From: Linanthus parryae
Taxonomy: Eukaryota > Streptophyta > Magnoliopsida > Ericales > Polemoniaceae
NCBI GenBank assembly: GCA_023055425.1
Contig: JALGPY010000001.1
Span: 111,767,057 to 111,831,056 of the forward strand
Length of the DNA: 64,000 nt
Reading direction: 5' to 3'
The position numbers were made by a program, and so were the translations under genes. Each line of letters begins with the position of its first letter. Within the stretch, counting starts at the first letter, position 1. Under the pieces are notes generated by a model. That model had not been told where the DNA came from, did no database searches, and saw only the letters and a program-made list of their open reading frames with translations. Shown here piece after piece: positions 1 through 12,700 of the stretch.

Positions 1-159
1 TCCTTAACCCCGCGTATATATGACCCAACAACTACATGAGATATTTTCTGATTCAGTTGATATTTCTTCCAGAAGTTAGGCCAACAACTAAATACACTGG
101 TTTTGGAAAAACTTTAACCCTAGAACTCTGAAATCCTTTTTATTGTTCATTTTTTGGAT

Positions 160-1010
160 GAATTCAAATACTTCATTACATATAATTGACACAAAATATC
201 TAAAAGTATACTACTTTGACACCTCTTGCTCACAAACTGAGCAAAATGATTTCAATTTCATTACTCAACTAAAAAGCAATTCATATATGGACAATTTCAC
301 ATCTTACATGAATGCAGACGATAGTCGAGTATCGAAAGAACTTCAGCGGAAATGAAGCATGATAAATTAATTACAGGATCATTCAGTTATCTACTACTTT
401 TAGATTCTGAGGAAACAAACGTTGAAAAGCCCAAAGAAGGATAATCAACAACAAGAGGACATATTATATATATTCCCCTTGATAAGATAAAATCATGTTG
501 TTTCAACAACTCTAAAGAACATGCTTCTTAGTCGTTGCCCTTAAAAAAACATGCGAAAATTATGAAGTATGTCAGGACAGTACACTAGAATAAGAGTTGT
601 GCCTTTCTCGAGGAAAAAATAAAAGAAAACATGAACTTACTTTGGTTTGGTTCTACATGAAATGAAACAAAAAAAACACAAGTAAGCAAACACGCAGACA
701 TGGATCGTAATGCGATTTACCTTATTTTGACAATATAAGTGGCAAGAAATAGAAACATGCAAGGAAATGAGCACTTAAACAGGAGATGACAAGCTTATAT
801 TTTCAAAATCACAGTGAAGAGGCGCATCAGGCGGTCATTCTTCACTATCAAAACTAAGCATAAACATAGCTGCTAGACATATCAGTTGTGGTACTAAGTT
901 CAGACTAGCAGAAGATATACTGTCCATAACTGATTCTCCCAAACTATTTATACCTTCTCATTATTCCTTCAATGACTCAAGAGGACTGCAATACCAAAGA
1001 TTACTAATCA
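160..1010 (-). pseudogene. Partial diverged copy of SRRP1 intron 3 / exon 3 / intron 2
   Basis: This stretch aligns in order and orientation with the SRRP1 gene lower in the window. Positions about 170-600 match about 25400-25850 (intron 3), and 640-1000 match about 27160-27870 (edge of exon 3 and intron 2). Shared runs include the motif with ACACCTCTTGC and the splice-proximal GGTTCTACATGAAATGAAAC. The copy lacks about 1.2 kb of the source, including the TRIM-like repeat and the AAAAT microsatellite. Exon 3 is reduced to roughly its first 14 bases, so it cannot encode that part of the protein. Many substitutions and small indels show that it is old. The rest of the duplicate, if any, lies left of the window. 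Confidence 0.75.
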
Positions 1011-1201
1011 TGTATAGTTGCTCACAAACTTGTTTATGTTTTACATCGAACTTCTCTAGTTTCAAACCTTTAAATTAGAAATATAATTATTCTATTCTTT
1101 TGTTTCTTTATTATATGTTTTAAGACTCGAGAAGAGTAAATATATCCGTGAGAGTTTTCCAGTGGTGTCAATTCAATCCCGTCGCACCATTTTTTCAATC
1201 A

Positions 1202-1482
1202 GGTCTATTCAACAGCGTTGGCCAAGCTATCACACATGTAGCTGCTGAGCACCAATCGAAGTTTGACAAACACTGTGTCATGGCTGCCAATATTAAAGAG
1301 GGTAGGACACACTTTTCTTGTTAGCTGATGTTCAAGCACATTGGTAGTCTTTGAGGTTGAAAGACCCTCAGTTAGAAGCTTTTGAGAGGGCTCAAGAAAA
1401 AAAAGGTCTCCAGCCTAAAGCGGATTCCGCATACTACAAAGAAGTATGTCATTTCAGCCGGACTAAACTAGATAGTAAGGCA
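1202..1482 (+). other. Two candidate exons of an unidentified gene or gene fragment
   Basis: About 1202-1300 is open in one frame after a pyrimidine-rich acceptor (TTTTTTCAATCAG) and ends near GAGGGTAGG, a possible donor. It would encode a stretch containing NSVGQAITHVAAEHQ. About 1348-1443 is open after an acceptor-like CATTGGTAG and ends at AAAGAA before GTATGT; it would encode a stretch containing DPQLEAFERAQEKKG. Composition looks protein-like rather than random AT-rich DNA. I do not recognise the protein and see no start, stop or further exons, so this may be a captured or dead gene fragment. Confidence 0.28.
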
Positions 1483-4400
1483 GACATCATGTTCATTTTT
1501 CTTGATAGCTACTTACTCATTACTAGTAAGAACTACTTTTTTTGCATGTCCGAAATTTCTTTTGTATGAACAAAATGAAGGTGCTTATAATATTTTTTCA
1601 TCAATATTTTTCATTTTCTTTTGGTTTCAATTCAGAATTATGCATGTATTATGATGCAAATTCAAAACATATGTCATCTAAATGTGGAATGGGTGCAAAA
1701 GACAGTAGGACTTTGCAAAGATTGTATTTGGGATGACCATAGAAAGAAATTTTATACTGTATTTATAGAAAGAAAAGTTTGATTTTAGATGTTTAACATG
1801 AGTTCTACATATTGAAATGATGTCTAGAACTTTAGATGTAGACAAAAGTTCTTGAAGAACTTTCTACAACGAATGTGGCCCAAATATAACACAATTTACT
1901 TTTAGCACCTTAATCGGCACTTAGTTTTGGCTACTGGGACCTTATGACAACTTCTTCGGGTGAATGTAGCACCTACTCATTAAAGGAAATGTAAAACTCA
2001 ACGAAATTTTTCGGAAACAATACAATTTAGTTCTAGTTTGGGAATGTTGTGGCATTTTAGAAAGATATTGTGCATGAAGTAATGTGAGAAAGTTGTTGTG
2101 AAATCTACGCAAAATATGTTTAGTAATCTCCATACATAACTTGTCGTGGGAAATACGTTGGACTCTTTTTATGTTTGATAATGAGTGATTTAGAGTTGTT
2201 GTTAGTGTCGAAATGACAATGGTGTGCATGATATAATAAATTCTATAATAAATAATGTTATTAGAATAAATAATTGTTGATATTTATTAATGGATAAAAA
2301 ATTTAAAAAATGAATTTATGGAAATGAGTATCCTAAAAAGCAACCACTCTCATGCTTTTCAAATGTTGCGGTAGGGAAGTAATTAATTGCTTTCCAGAAA
2401 GCAGAAAGATACAAATTTACCATACACATTGATATTGCTTATGAATTCGAAAAGAAACGTTCTTAAAATCAAAAGAATTACCAAACGGGCTCGTAGATAG
2501 TTGATTTTCGGTTGAATTTTGTAACAAATGGGCCCATCTACTTTGTAGATTCTCGATCCAACACCTACCCACATAAAAGACAGTTATTTTCTAGATGAAT
2601 CATCAGTTATTTCCTTATGACGTGTAATATACAATCAAATCATACCAAAAACTAAGATATATATATATAAACAAGATCGAGTAAAACATTTATATAATAT
2701 GGTCATAACTCATTTTGAGATGACTTGATATCCTGAATGCATTTCTAAAGTCAACGTCGTTTCCATATGTTTTGATGACATTTTCCATAAAATTTAAGTA
2801 GAGACATTTGATGGAGTTGACATCTGGTCAAACAAAATTTGCATGGCACATACACACTGTAGCGACTAAAACAATATTTTCAATGGAAGATACTGGTCTC
2901 CATAACACAATTACCGTGATTATACTTTCTCGGCTATAAAGTGAATAGGCAACACACTCAAGTTTCACATGAGGTGTCCGCACCCGAAGTGAACTTACAT
3001 TACGATAACGAACTCTGTTGATACATGCATAGACTTTCTACTTGTAAATTCTAAAATCAGCAAAGTATTATGTATATTTATTATGTGGTAATTATGCTGG
3101 AAGACATTTTTGTCGAAGTTGAATCCCAACATATAATTACAGTCATGAGAAGTAGCTTCATAAAACCAGAACCATTTGTTTAGGTCCTTTCCCATTACCT
3201 CAAACTCAAGGTGCAGGCATTTCAACCTTACAACCTGACGAATAATTCCAGGGCCAAATAATAAATCCTGGACGAAAAGGGAGATGTTTTCCTAATATAA
3301 ATTTAGTATTCAAAAGAATTAATCAAAATAATTTTAAATTGATCAATTAATCAAATATATCTCAAAATTGATCAATTAATCAAACAAAAAGACACGTGAA
3401 TACTGCTTTCAGATGCGGTTGAACTGTAATTGGAAGAAATTGTGGTACCAAACCGGATTGAGATGGAAAAATAGACACCAACTCAGGTCACCACTGGAAT
3501 GAATCATGGTTATATACCTCTGCTCACTTTCGAGAGTGCTACTCATGTTCCATGTATTTGAGGCTCAGGTCAATCATGAATGATATAAAAACAGTGATTG
3601 AACCTACAAAATAAGAAATCTAATAAGGAAATAAAAGGTTATTAGATTCAACTAAATTTTTTTCAAGAGAGTTTAGAGACGTAAGCCATCCCTTGATTCA
3701 ACCAGGTCGGTTGAGGTTTTCTATTTGGAGCTGTTTATTAAAATTTTCCATATGAAATACGACATAGGTTTGGTCTGGGGAAGATTGAGATAATTTGCAT
3801 AACATCAAGATATTCAAAAAAAAAAAAAGTTAAGTAGGAACATCCTCAAACTTTTAAAACAGTGAAAATTTAGTAGGCTGGACATGGCTGGGCGGTGTTG
3901 TTCTCCGAGGAGATAAATTACTGCCACTGGTGAATTTTATTTGGCACCAAAAATACTGCCCCCAAATCTTTGATTTTGGTGGAAATTTTGGGAAAATGGC
4001 TTTATTGGCATGCCTTTTGTGGCATGGTGTTCTATTTCCATTGAATCATTTCATTACATAATTTAGTTCTTTTGTATAAATCAATTTATTATAGAGATTT
4101 ATCTGTAATACTTTGTGTTTTCATGGTCTGTTTTTGCTTACCATGTCACAACTAGTGAAAAACTCTATATCGGTGTCATGTAAATCAATTTTCTTGTTAT
4201 TATCTTAGTGGAAAAATTACACCAAGCTACGCATTACTATCTTCATATCATTTTTCAAAGTTCAATCTTTTACCATTATTCATTGACATACTATTACAAA
4301 AAGATAAAATCACCTCAAGGAGAGTTTCTTCCATTCTTATGGAGAACATCTTGCAAAGTCGAGCAGAGTATACTTATGCTAACCAACTGACCTTCCTTTA

Positions 4401-5296
4401 ATTAAGGTTGTAGATGAGGTATAAATGTTACACATGACATGTGTAATTTTCAAGCTGGTATATTGTGATATGTACGTCTGGCCTAACTAAGATACGATGA
4501 CAGTGGTATGAATTAGAAAATAGTCAACCAAACTAAACTCATGCAAATACTAAACAATTGAGAACAAATGTAAATTATTAAACAATCACTATACAAAATC
4601 TGATGTGAATAAGATACCTGCAAACCTAATTGGAAACACGGTTCTGTTAGAGGAAGTAAAAGATAGTAGTCCAGTGATATTGTCAATGCGTTAATAATAA
4701 GATTGAAGGTTTTAGTATCAACCCCTGCCTAACGAAAACTATGTTTTCACAATAGTCCCTATACCGGTATTTGAATGATAAGCATATGGTTACAACTACA
4801 TTTGCAACAATTGCTTTGTATATTGGCGTAGTATGAGATATCAGATCTTATATTCGTTTTTCGCTATCACTCAGTATATTCCAGTCTCTGAACCTTGCTA
4901 AAACACACTATACTAAGAAACCTGAGAAACTGAATAAAAGAAAATAGTCCACTCACTTGCTACGATAAAAAAAGGATATGAGATAATAACTCACCGTTCG
5001 TTGGGCGACAAGCAATGAATTATAATGGAACTATGAATAATAACTTTTGTAAGAAAGAATTCACTTAAACCATCAAAAATCTAAGGACATTACTTGTATT
5101 TCATTTGTTCATCCTCCAAATTGCATCCCATCTAATTGTTACTTATTATTCACTGACCGAGCGCCTGAAATATAGTTTTTCCTCTATCATTATTTCGTAA
5201 AATTTTAATGTATGTAGAATTAAAATTACTATTACTACCGATTTTTACTAAAGATGTCAAAGAGAGTGAATCACAATCAGTAACACCCTCAATAGC
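1483..5296. other. AT-rich intergenic DNA, no gene recognised
   Basis: No open frame here has recognisable protein character. Short frames are interrupted and AT-rich. There are small A-runs and scattered AT-rich repeats, but I could not assign any named element, RNA gene or terminal repeat. Confidence 0.5.
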
Positions 5297-6688
5297 TGTT
5301 GGGTTCTGATTCAGGTTATGCAGCGGAATAATAAAATTAATCCTGCTCAAATCCCACCCAGGATCACAGGCAAGCCGTCATAACATTATAAAGGGCATGG
5401 AAGATGTATACCTTATTTTGGGAGATCACACGAAGAATAGTGTCTTCGTCTCTATGAATATCCACACATTGAGTTCTTGATTGGATTCCTTCTCACCGCT
5501 ATGTGCTAGCAACAGAAGAAGGAAGAATAGATTACGCAAAACGAGGCACCAAGCCAACGCCTCAAGGAGGCCGATGGCAAGGGGGGCAGACGGGTTGGGG
5601 CGGACGCCTCTTCCTTCTCTCTCTCTCTCTCTCTCTTTCTTTGTTATGCTCTCTCAATAATGACTTGTGTTAAGCATTAACAAGCCAGAGTCCGTTCCAG
5701 GTTGGGTCCCAATAATAATCATGTCCTTACATGGATTAGCCCTTACATGGATTAGCCCACTTGCAAATTAGTCCTACTAAGTTTGCTTGTGGTTGCGTTA
5801 TGATCCTTTTATTACGTAGTCCAAATAATTAATACCAATATCCAATTTAATCCATCCGGTGTGTGACCCCATAGGTTCCTACTTAGTTGGTAGTAACTAC
5901 TTAATAACATGGAGCGGTGTCTAGCAACACATCCATGCCACCCAACTAATAGAAATAAGTCAGTGATCCCGACAAATCTTGTGCCTAATGTTCATGTATT
6001 GCGTTATTCCTTTGTCTCCATATCTGGATTGGAAACGAGACATATTAGTCACACTCGTATATCCAATCCATAGTTCCTCGATCTTGGGAATATGCTTATG
6101 TGAGCAGATAACATCAATATCTCCATATTGATTTATCTGAGTCTGGCCAGACATTCCTATAAGCACCATCCCTCGAGTGCCTCATGGATATTTTCTCCCA
6201 TTATGTGGGAGGGAAAAATCCTCTCTACGTCACTACGATCTCTAAACTTGCTTCCTATCATGCCCGATAACTATCTTTATTGTTACCCGATTAAGGCGCA
6301 ACGTTTGATAATATCAAAGCATGATATTTCACAACTAGAGTATCTAGTGACTTCAAGTCTAAGAATTACAATATCATTAGCACTACGAGAAGCGATTGTG
6401 ACTTTTACATAATCTAATGTATCTTTCTCGTCGTGGGTCAATCCAGTATGCCATCACTCCTAATGCATACACATGTGTTAGACTTGATATCTCCATATCA
6501 ACCTACTCACATACTAGTCTATAGTTGATCGTCCTATTAATCAATATAATGAACTAGGGATATTTATAAACAACACATTGTATCTAAGGACTTCATTATA
6601 TTAAATATTACAATAAATAATAAATGAATGTTCTAGCCAAACATAGTTCATAATAAATATAGATTGCCTCTAGGCCCCTATTCCAACA
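5297..6688 (-). repeat. Solo copia LTR, Angela-like
   Basis: The segment runs from TGTTGGGTTCTG to TATTCCAACA, giving TG...CA ends with inverted TGTTGG/CCAACA termini. Read on the minus strand it starts TGTTGGAATAGGGGCCTAG and continues with AGAGGCAATCTAT, which resembles the start of Angela-type Ty1/copia LTRs. No coding region lies inside it. A CT microsatellite sits near 5617-5640. Flanks read AATAGC on the left and GTAGCC on the right, so a TAGC target duplication is possible but not exact. Confidence 0.6.
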
Positions 6689-6829
6689 GTAGCCCCACGA
6701 CACCAACATATAATGAACATCAAAGTAATGGATATTGCTATGACAAACCACCTGACAAATGATATATGGATAAAGAAGAACACGGGATTTTACGTGTTCG
6801 CAAACTACGTTCACGGCGGTAAAACACCA
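6689..6829 (-). repeat. LTR-tail-like fragment between copia remnants
   Basis: On the minus strand this reads through CACGTAAAATCCCGTGTTC and GGTGGTTTGTCATAGC, sequence of the kind found near the 3' end of copia LTRs and leaders. It separates the GAG-pre-integrase remnant from the solo LTR. It has no coding potential. Confidence 0.35.
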
Positions 6830-7366
6830 TTTATTTCAGAAGAGGAACAATTATAATGGTGACTGCTTGATTTGAGAAGGAGAAAAAGCAATGTGTATAA
6901 CCCATTTTCGCATTTTTCTGTGTGAAGAATATCCTTGAACTTGTTGCTCTGAATAATAAAGTGATGAGCATTAAAAAGAATGCTACAATAATTATCAAAA
7001 GTAAATTAATTAACATACAGTAGGTTGGCAGAGATGTGAGGGGAGTATGACACTTTAGGTAATTGAGATGACAATGTGAAGCATGAAGAGAGGTAGAGCC
7101 AGTAGAAATAATGGAAGATATGTGCCAATACCAACAGTTACTGAGTATGTGCCAGTGTAGACATTCGTGTCTGTAAGATTCTGAGCATTGTGTGTTAAAT
7201 GATGATTAGCCCTAGTGTCTACCAACCAAGGCTCAACAACACTGTCTGAAATTCCAGATTTTGTGGCAGTGTAGGCTCTCTTTGGTTTAGTACTTGCATA
7301 TTTGGCCACATCCAACCTACACCAGTAGTCAAGGGAACCGTGTCTAGTCGTGCCATATTTGACAAG
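6830..7366 (-). pseudogene. Ty1/copia protease and GAG-pre-integrase remnant
   Basis: On the minus strand the translation has a copia protease signature, EPWLVDTRANHHLTHN, where the usual D-T-G-A has become D-T-R-A. It is followed by NLTDTNVYTGT, typical of plant copia proteases. After a frame change the next 170 or so bases carry GAG-pre-integrase-like sequence (NAHHFIIQSNKFKDILHTEK). Upstream, the frame starts in the middle of a zinc-knuckle-like region and is cut exactly at 7366/7367, where the Tekay LTR begins. This suggests the gypsy element inserted into the copia gag-protease region. The gag found at 16558-17317 on the same strand may be the other half. Confidence 0.7.
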
Positions 7367-7752
7367 TGATTTATATAATACCCTGTTTAATTTCAAAGGG
7401 GTAAATTGGTAATTGAGGCATGAAATTTAATTTTTATGGCGAGTGACGAGTTGGATTATTTTTGGGTTCAAAATATATTCGGAAAGTTCATATAATAATT
7501 CTATAGAAAAAGATATTTTATTGCGTATTTTGTTTAGCATTTTATGTAGTTATTTAAATATAACATAGTGTGTACCCAACCCACTAGATTTACCCAACCA
7601 ATTGGTACTCCTAAAGCACCCAAAAATAACTAATACAAACAAAAGACAAATTCGGTTGTAGGAGAATGACTTCTCCAAGTAATTGGTTCCTTATTTAATT
7701 CTCTCTCTCTCTCTCATCGTTTCTCTCATAAAAGAAATCATAAAAAGAAGAC

Positions 7753-7783
<31 letters not shown>

Positions 7784-9317
7784 TGCAAACCCACGGCAGA
7801 ACAACACCACCACCACCGTAGCTTCCATCACCACCACCGGTACCACCTTCACCACTAAACCCACCTCCTCCTCGTCTCTTATCTCTTTCCCACTCTGTGA
7901 CGCTCACTTACCGAGGCAAGCAGCAGCAGCATCGCAGCAGCCACCGCTGCAGCTTCCTCCGACGGGAAACCACCACCTGAAGCCACCACCCTCACCCACC
8001 TGCTTCTCTCTCTATTTTGTTATCTAGCTCTCTTCCTTCTTCTGTTTCGAGCCAGGAAGGAGAAGCACCAGCAGCACGAACCTGCTGCAGAGCACCCCGA
8101 ACCACCACAACCGCCGCCGGCCACCATATTTTCCGGCGAGAATCTCAATCGAGCTAACCGGAGCGACCCACCCTCTCCCGTTGGTCCCAATCAACTCCTG
8201 GAGGTCCGAAGAGTTCATTAGCAACACTAAACATAGCCAAGAACGTCGGATTCATCGTCGGTGTTCATCACCGCCGATCACCACCTTTGAAGACGAGACC
8301 CGCTCCGTTTCTTGACCATTTCTCGCGATTTTTTGCGTAGGCGACGAATTCGTAGACAAGGGCTACGTGTATTCGTAGGGGCTTTATCGTGATAATTGTC
8401 GTGCTACTTGAGGTGAGTAAATATGCCTAACCTAATGTGTCCGTCCTATTTTCGTGTCCAAATATATTTATGATTTTTACGTCTCAAATGTGATTTGTGA
8501 TCTACGTGCTTAACGTGATATTTCAATTACGCGTGCAAACGATTCTTTCAAACTGTCACATGAAGTAATAACGAGTAATAACGTAGAGTGGAAACAGTTG
8601 TGCGGTGGAACCCTATTTAAATTCTTATATATACATTGTGATTATCATATTTGGCTCGGTTGCCATTGCCCCGAGTCGCGCCATGTACTGAACCTTCTGG
8701 CTGCTAGAGTCTTAAGGGGGTGTCGACACTTAAGATCTTGGATGCATGCGAGATGGTTGGTTCTATACTATTGGGTTGGTTTGTTCTCCGCTACTAAATA
8801 ACAAATGTGGATTTTTCATATGGATGATGGAAGGAATTGATTTATTTTGGAAAATATGGAAATGAGTTGAGAATGCTAAATAATGAGTTGGATAATTTAT
8901 ATTTGTTCATTTGAAATAATATGTTTGTTTATCTCCTCATTATTTCTCTTTTATAAATTAAACTGTGTCTCTTTCCTATTTACATGTTGGGGTGTTTACT
9001 TGCTCAGCTTTCGTGCTGACTTTGGAAAACAAACTGCGGTCTTGTTTCTTTCCCCCGCAGGTCTAGGTGAAGGAAGCTCGGCTTAATGGATAGTGGACTC
9101 ACCTAGTTGTGATAGTATTAAATAATTGGAACACCTAGACAATGTTTCATCATGTTTAATAGTATGTAATATTTCACTGTTGAAGACTTATGGTTTGTAA
9201 TAAATAATTATGGTGATGTTTGTTTTGATTACCATTGTTCCTTGCACCCGAGAGAGATCTTGGATGTGGAGTGGCATTTTCGTATTTCTCCCTCGACGAA
9301 GGGGGGGGGGTGTCGCA
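7367..9317 (+). repeat. 5' LTR of element A (intron-1-less form)
   Basis: It aligns with the array LTRs from TGATTTATATAATACCC (array TGTAATACCCC) to the GGTGTCGCA end. It is 1951 bp against 3311 bp in the array, for two reasons. It lacks the 200-bp 5' extension, and it lacks a 1.03-kb AT-rich block exactly between GCGTAG (ends 8340) and the sequence starting GCGACGAATTC (8341). A TATA-like CTTATTTAATTC at about 7690 precedes CT-microsatellite and CCA-rich leader sequence. The 3' end has a run of G before TGTCGCA. Confidence 0.85.
8413..9060 (+). other. Predicted leader intron 2 in LTR A
   Basis: The donor is CTTGAG then GTGAGTAAATATG; the acceptor is TTTCTTTCCCCCGCAG then GTCTAGG. A branch-point-like TGCTGAC lies about 40 bases before the acceptor. 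The size is 648 bp. Both splice sites and flanking exon sequence are conserved in the array LTRs (646 bp) and in the more distant LTR at 13.7-14.4 kb (657 bp), while much of the interior has drifted. Confidence 0.55.
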
Positions 9318-9319
9318 GG

Positions 9320-9334
9320 TGGTATCAGAGCAGG
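9320..9334 (+). other. Primer binding site of element A
   Basis: TGGTATCAGAGCAGG begins two bases after the LTR end. The first twelve bases are the usual plant match to the 3' end of initiator Met tRNA. Confidence 0.85.
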
Positions 9335-9703
9335 CAATCCAAAAAATGAATTAAAACTTGTAGGGTAATTTTAAATGAATATAGGATAAGAAAATTAAAA
9401 TTCGACAAGCCGCTTGGGGTATGGGTAGGTTGAGTTTTATTAAAGTCCCACCCACTCACTTCCTTTTCCTCTTTGGAATGACGTTTTGAGACTTATGATA
9501 TCCGAGTTGACTGGTTTGGAATATGAGATATATGTGTTGATGCAGTTTTACATGATCACGTGGAGAAAAATTACATGCTTTGGTTATTCGGTGTAATATA
9601 TGTGCTATGAGAATAGGATACCCATGTATTTCATGAAATAATTCATTTTAATTATTCATCTCTGGAAAATAAGTAATAATAAAATAGGTGATAGTGTAGG
9701 AAT

Positions 9704-12700
9704 ATGACTGATAGACCACTGCGATACTATACCAGGAGAGTCAGCCAAGAACAAATGGTAGCTGAAGGAAATAACCAACCAACAATGGAACAACTAGCTG
9801 CACAGATGACACAGATGACGCAAATCATGGACAGAGTAGTTGGTAATGAGGAGCGTGGAAGGCAAAGCTATGCCAAGCAAATACATGATCTGAATCCTCG
9901 CCAATTCACTGGGAAGTAATATCTCGTTGAACTGGAGAATTGGATTAGGCATTTTGAGAAGCTGCTTAGGGTTGTGCATTGCCCTGATGATGAGAAGATC
10001 AACTGCGCCATAATCCATCTGGCAGATGACGCAGATGATTGGTGGAACACCTCTCAAGAAATCTTGTTGGCTCGACCCAACTTCAACTGGGAAGCCTTTA
10101 AGACTGCTCTAAGGACGCGGTTCTACCCAGCACATGTCAAGAGAAGGAAGTGCAATGAGTTCAACAATCTGAAACAAGGGAACGGCTCAGTGACGGATTA
10201 CTTCAAAAAGTTCGTGGAACTACTGAGGTTTGCTGGTCACATTGTACCCGATGAGGATGATAAGACCAACAAGTTCATTACGGGACTACACCTCCAGTTG
10301 CAGAAGATCATGCGTAGCAGGACTTATGACAGTCTGCACGAGGCATATGACAGAGCAGCTGACATGTAGAAAGTCCAGGAGGTACAGGATGAGTTTCGCG
10401 GGAAACACAAGGTGGCTGAAGCAGGAGGTAGTAGCAGTAACATGGCAAGGGACAAGAAGTTGAAGCCGAACAACAGAGGAAACAACCAGAACCAACAGTG
10501 GCAGGTAGCTCATTCAGTCCGACGCTACATCTTCCACAACTGTAGTAGGAAGGGACATCGTGCTTATGAATGTCGAGCTCGACCAGGCGGGAACCAACAT
10601 GTGAACCAAGGAGGAAACTACCATAGGCGACCCCGGAACAACTATATGGGAAACCGCCAGCAATATGGAAACCAGCAAACCGGGAACCTGCAGATCAGAT
10701 ATGGGAACAGGAACCCTGGAAATCGCAACGAGGGAGATGGCTATGGAAGGCAGCCGAACTACAACCAGGGGAATGCAGGACAGCATGGAGCTCAGAACCG
10801 CAACAACAATGCTAGTCATGGAGGTAATGTCAACACTGGAGCTGGTGAATGAGGAGATGGAACTCAGAATGCCAATGTGGTAAGGACTGCAGTCATGACA
10901 AAGACTGAGGCTAAAGCTGCTCACGGAATTGTCACGGGTACTTTCCTTATCCATGAGCACCCATCCTTTATATTATTTGATTCTGGCGCATCATACTCAT
11001 TCATATCATCATCATTTGATGAGAAATTGAGTATGGATAAGTCTGCTAGAAAATTTATCCCAGTAGCAACACCCACTGGCCAAATAGAAGTTTGTGACAC
11101 TGTATTTGAAGGAGTAGGAGTCAAAATTATAGCCTATACCTTGCCTGCGGATTTGATTCAATTCGATCTCAGAGGCATAGATGTCATCCTAGGGATGGTC
11201 TGGCTTAGCAAATATCGAGCCTTCATTGATTGTAATGATCAGAAGGTTCGGTTAAGAGGACCCAACGGTGAGAAGATCTCTTATCGCGGAATCAAGAAAG
11301 AGCCCTGTATTAGACTAGTGTCAGCACTGACCATAGTCAATCAAGTGAATAATAAGAACTCTGCCTACTTGTGCTACATCCAGGATGTGTCCAAGAAGGA
11401 GAATGTCCAGGAAGAGATACCTATTGTGAAGGAATTTCCCGACGTAAATCCAGATGAGATTCCAGGAATGCCACCCAAAAGAGAAGTGGAGTTTACTCTG
11501 GACTTAGCACCCGGAACTGCGCCAATCTCGAAAGCGCCATATCAGATGGCACTCGCTGAACTGAAGGAGCTGAAAGACCAGTATCAAGAACTTCTACATA
11601 AAGGATACATAAGGCCAAGTGTTTCGCCGTGGGGAGCACCAGTGCTTTTGTGAAAAAGAAATATGGAAGCTTAAGGCTATGCATTGACTACCGTGAGTTG
11701 AACATTGCAACCATCAAGAATAAGTCCCCTCTACCCCGGATTGACGACTTGTTCGATCAATTACAAGGGGATAGTGTCTTCTCGAAGATTGATTTGAGAT
11801 CAGGGTACCATCAACTTCGGGTAGCCGAGAAGGATATTTCGAAGACAACCTTTCGAATGGGATATGGCCATTATTAGTTCACAGTAATGCCTTTTGGACT
11901 AACCAATGCACCTGCAGTATTTATGGATCTGATGAACCGAGTGATGAGGCCATTCCTAGACCGTTTTTTGTCGTCTTCATTGATGACATCCTTGTATACT
12001 CGAATAGCGAGGAAAAGCATGAGGAACATCTCAGAGAAGTGTTGCAGACTGTGAGAAAAGAACGATTGTATGCTAAGTTGTCCAAATGCGAGTTTTGGCT
12101 GGACCGTGTTCCATTTCTGGGTCACATCATCTCTTAGGAGGGAATATCAGTGGATCCAGGAAAGATTTCAGCAGTCAAAGATTGGCCAACACCAAATAAT
12201 GTGTCCGAGATAAGAAGTTTCCTTGGCTTAGCAGGCTACTACAGGCGTTTCGTGAAGGATTTATCCAAGATTGCCTGACCACTAACTGCGCTGAAGAAGA
12301 AGACTGTGAAGTACCACTGGGACGACAGCTGTGAAGAAGCATTTCAGAACCTGAAGGAGAAGCTGACTACGGCCCCAGTATTAGCTCTACCAAACGACTC
12401 CGGCGAGTTTGAAGTGTACATCGATGCATCGAAGAAAGGGCTGGAATGTGTACTTATGCAGGATAGAAGGCTGATTGCCTATGCTTCAAGGCAGCTGAAA
12501 CCTCACGAGGAAAACTACGCCACACACGAATTGGAGTTAGCAGCAATAGTTTTCGCGTTGAAGATATGGAGGCACCACTTGTATGAAGCATTCTGCAAGC
12601 TTTACACCGATCACCGCAGTCTAAAATACATCTTCACACAGAAGGAGTTGAACAACAGGCAACGAAGATGGCTAGAAATCATCAAGGACTACGATTTGCG

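Noticed and set aside
7683..8027. Open frames on both strands of the LTR A leader
   Set aside because: They are produced by CT microsatellites and CCA-rich leader sequence; the same region recurs as non-coding LTR at 44.9, 53.3 and 61.7 kb.
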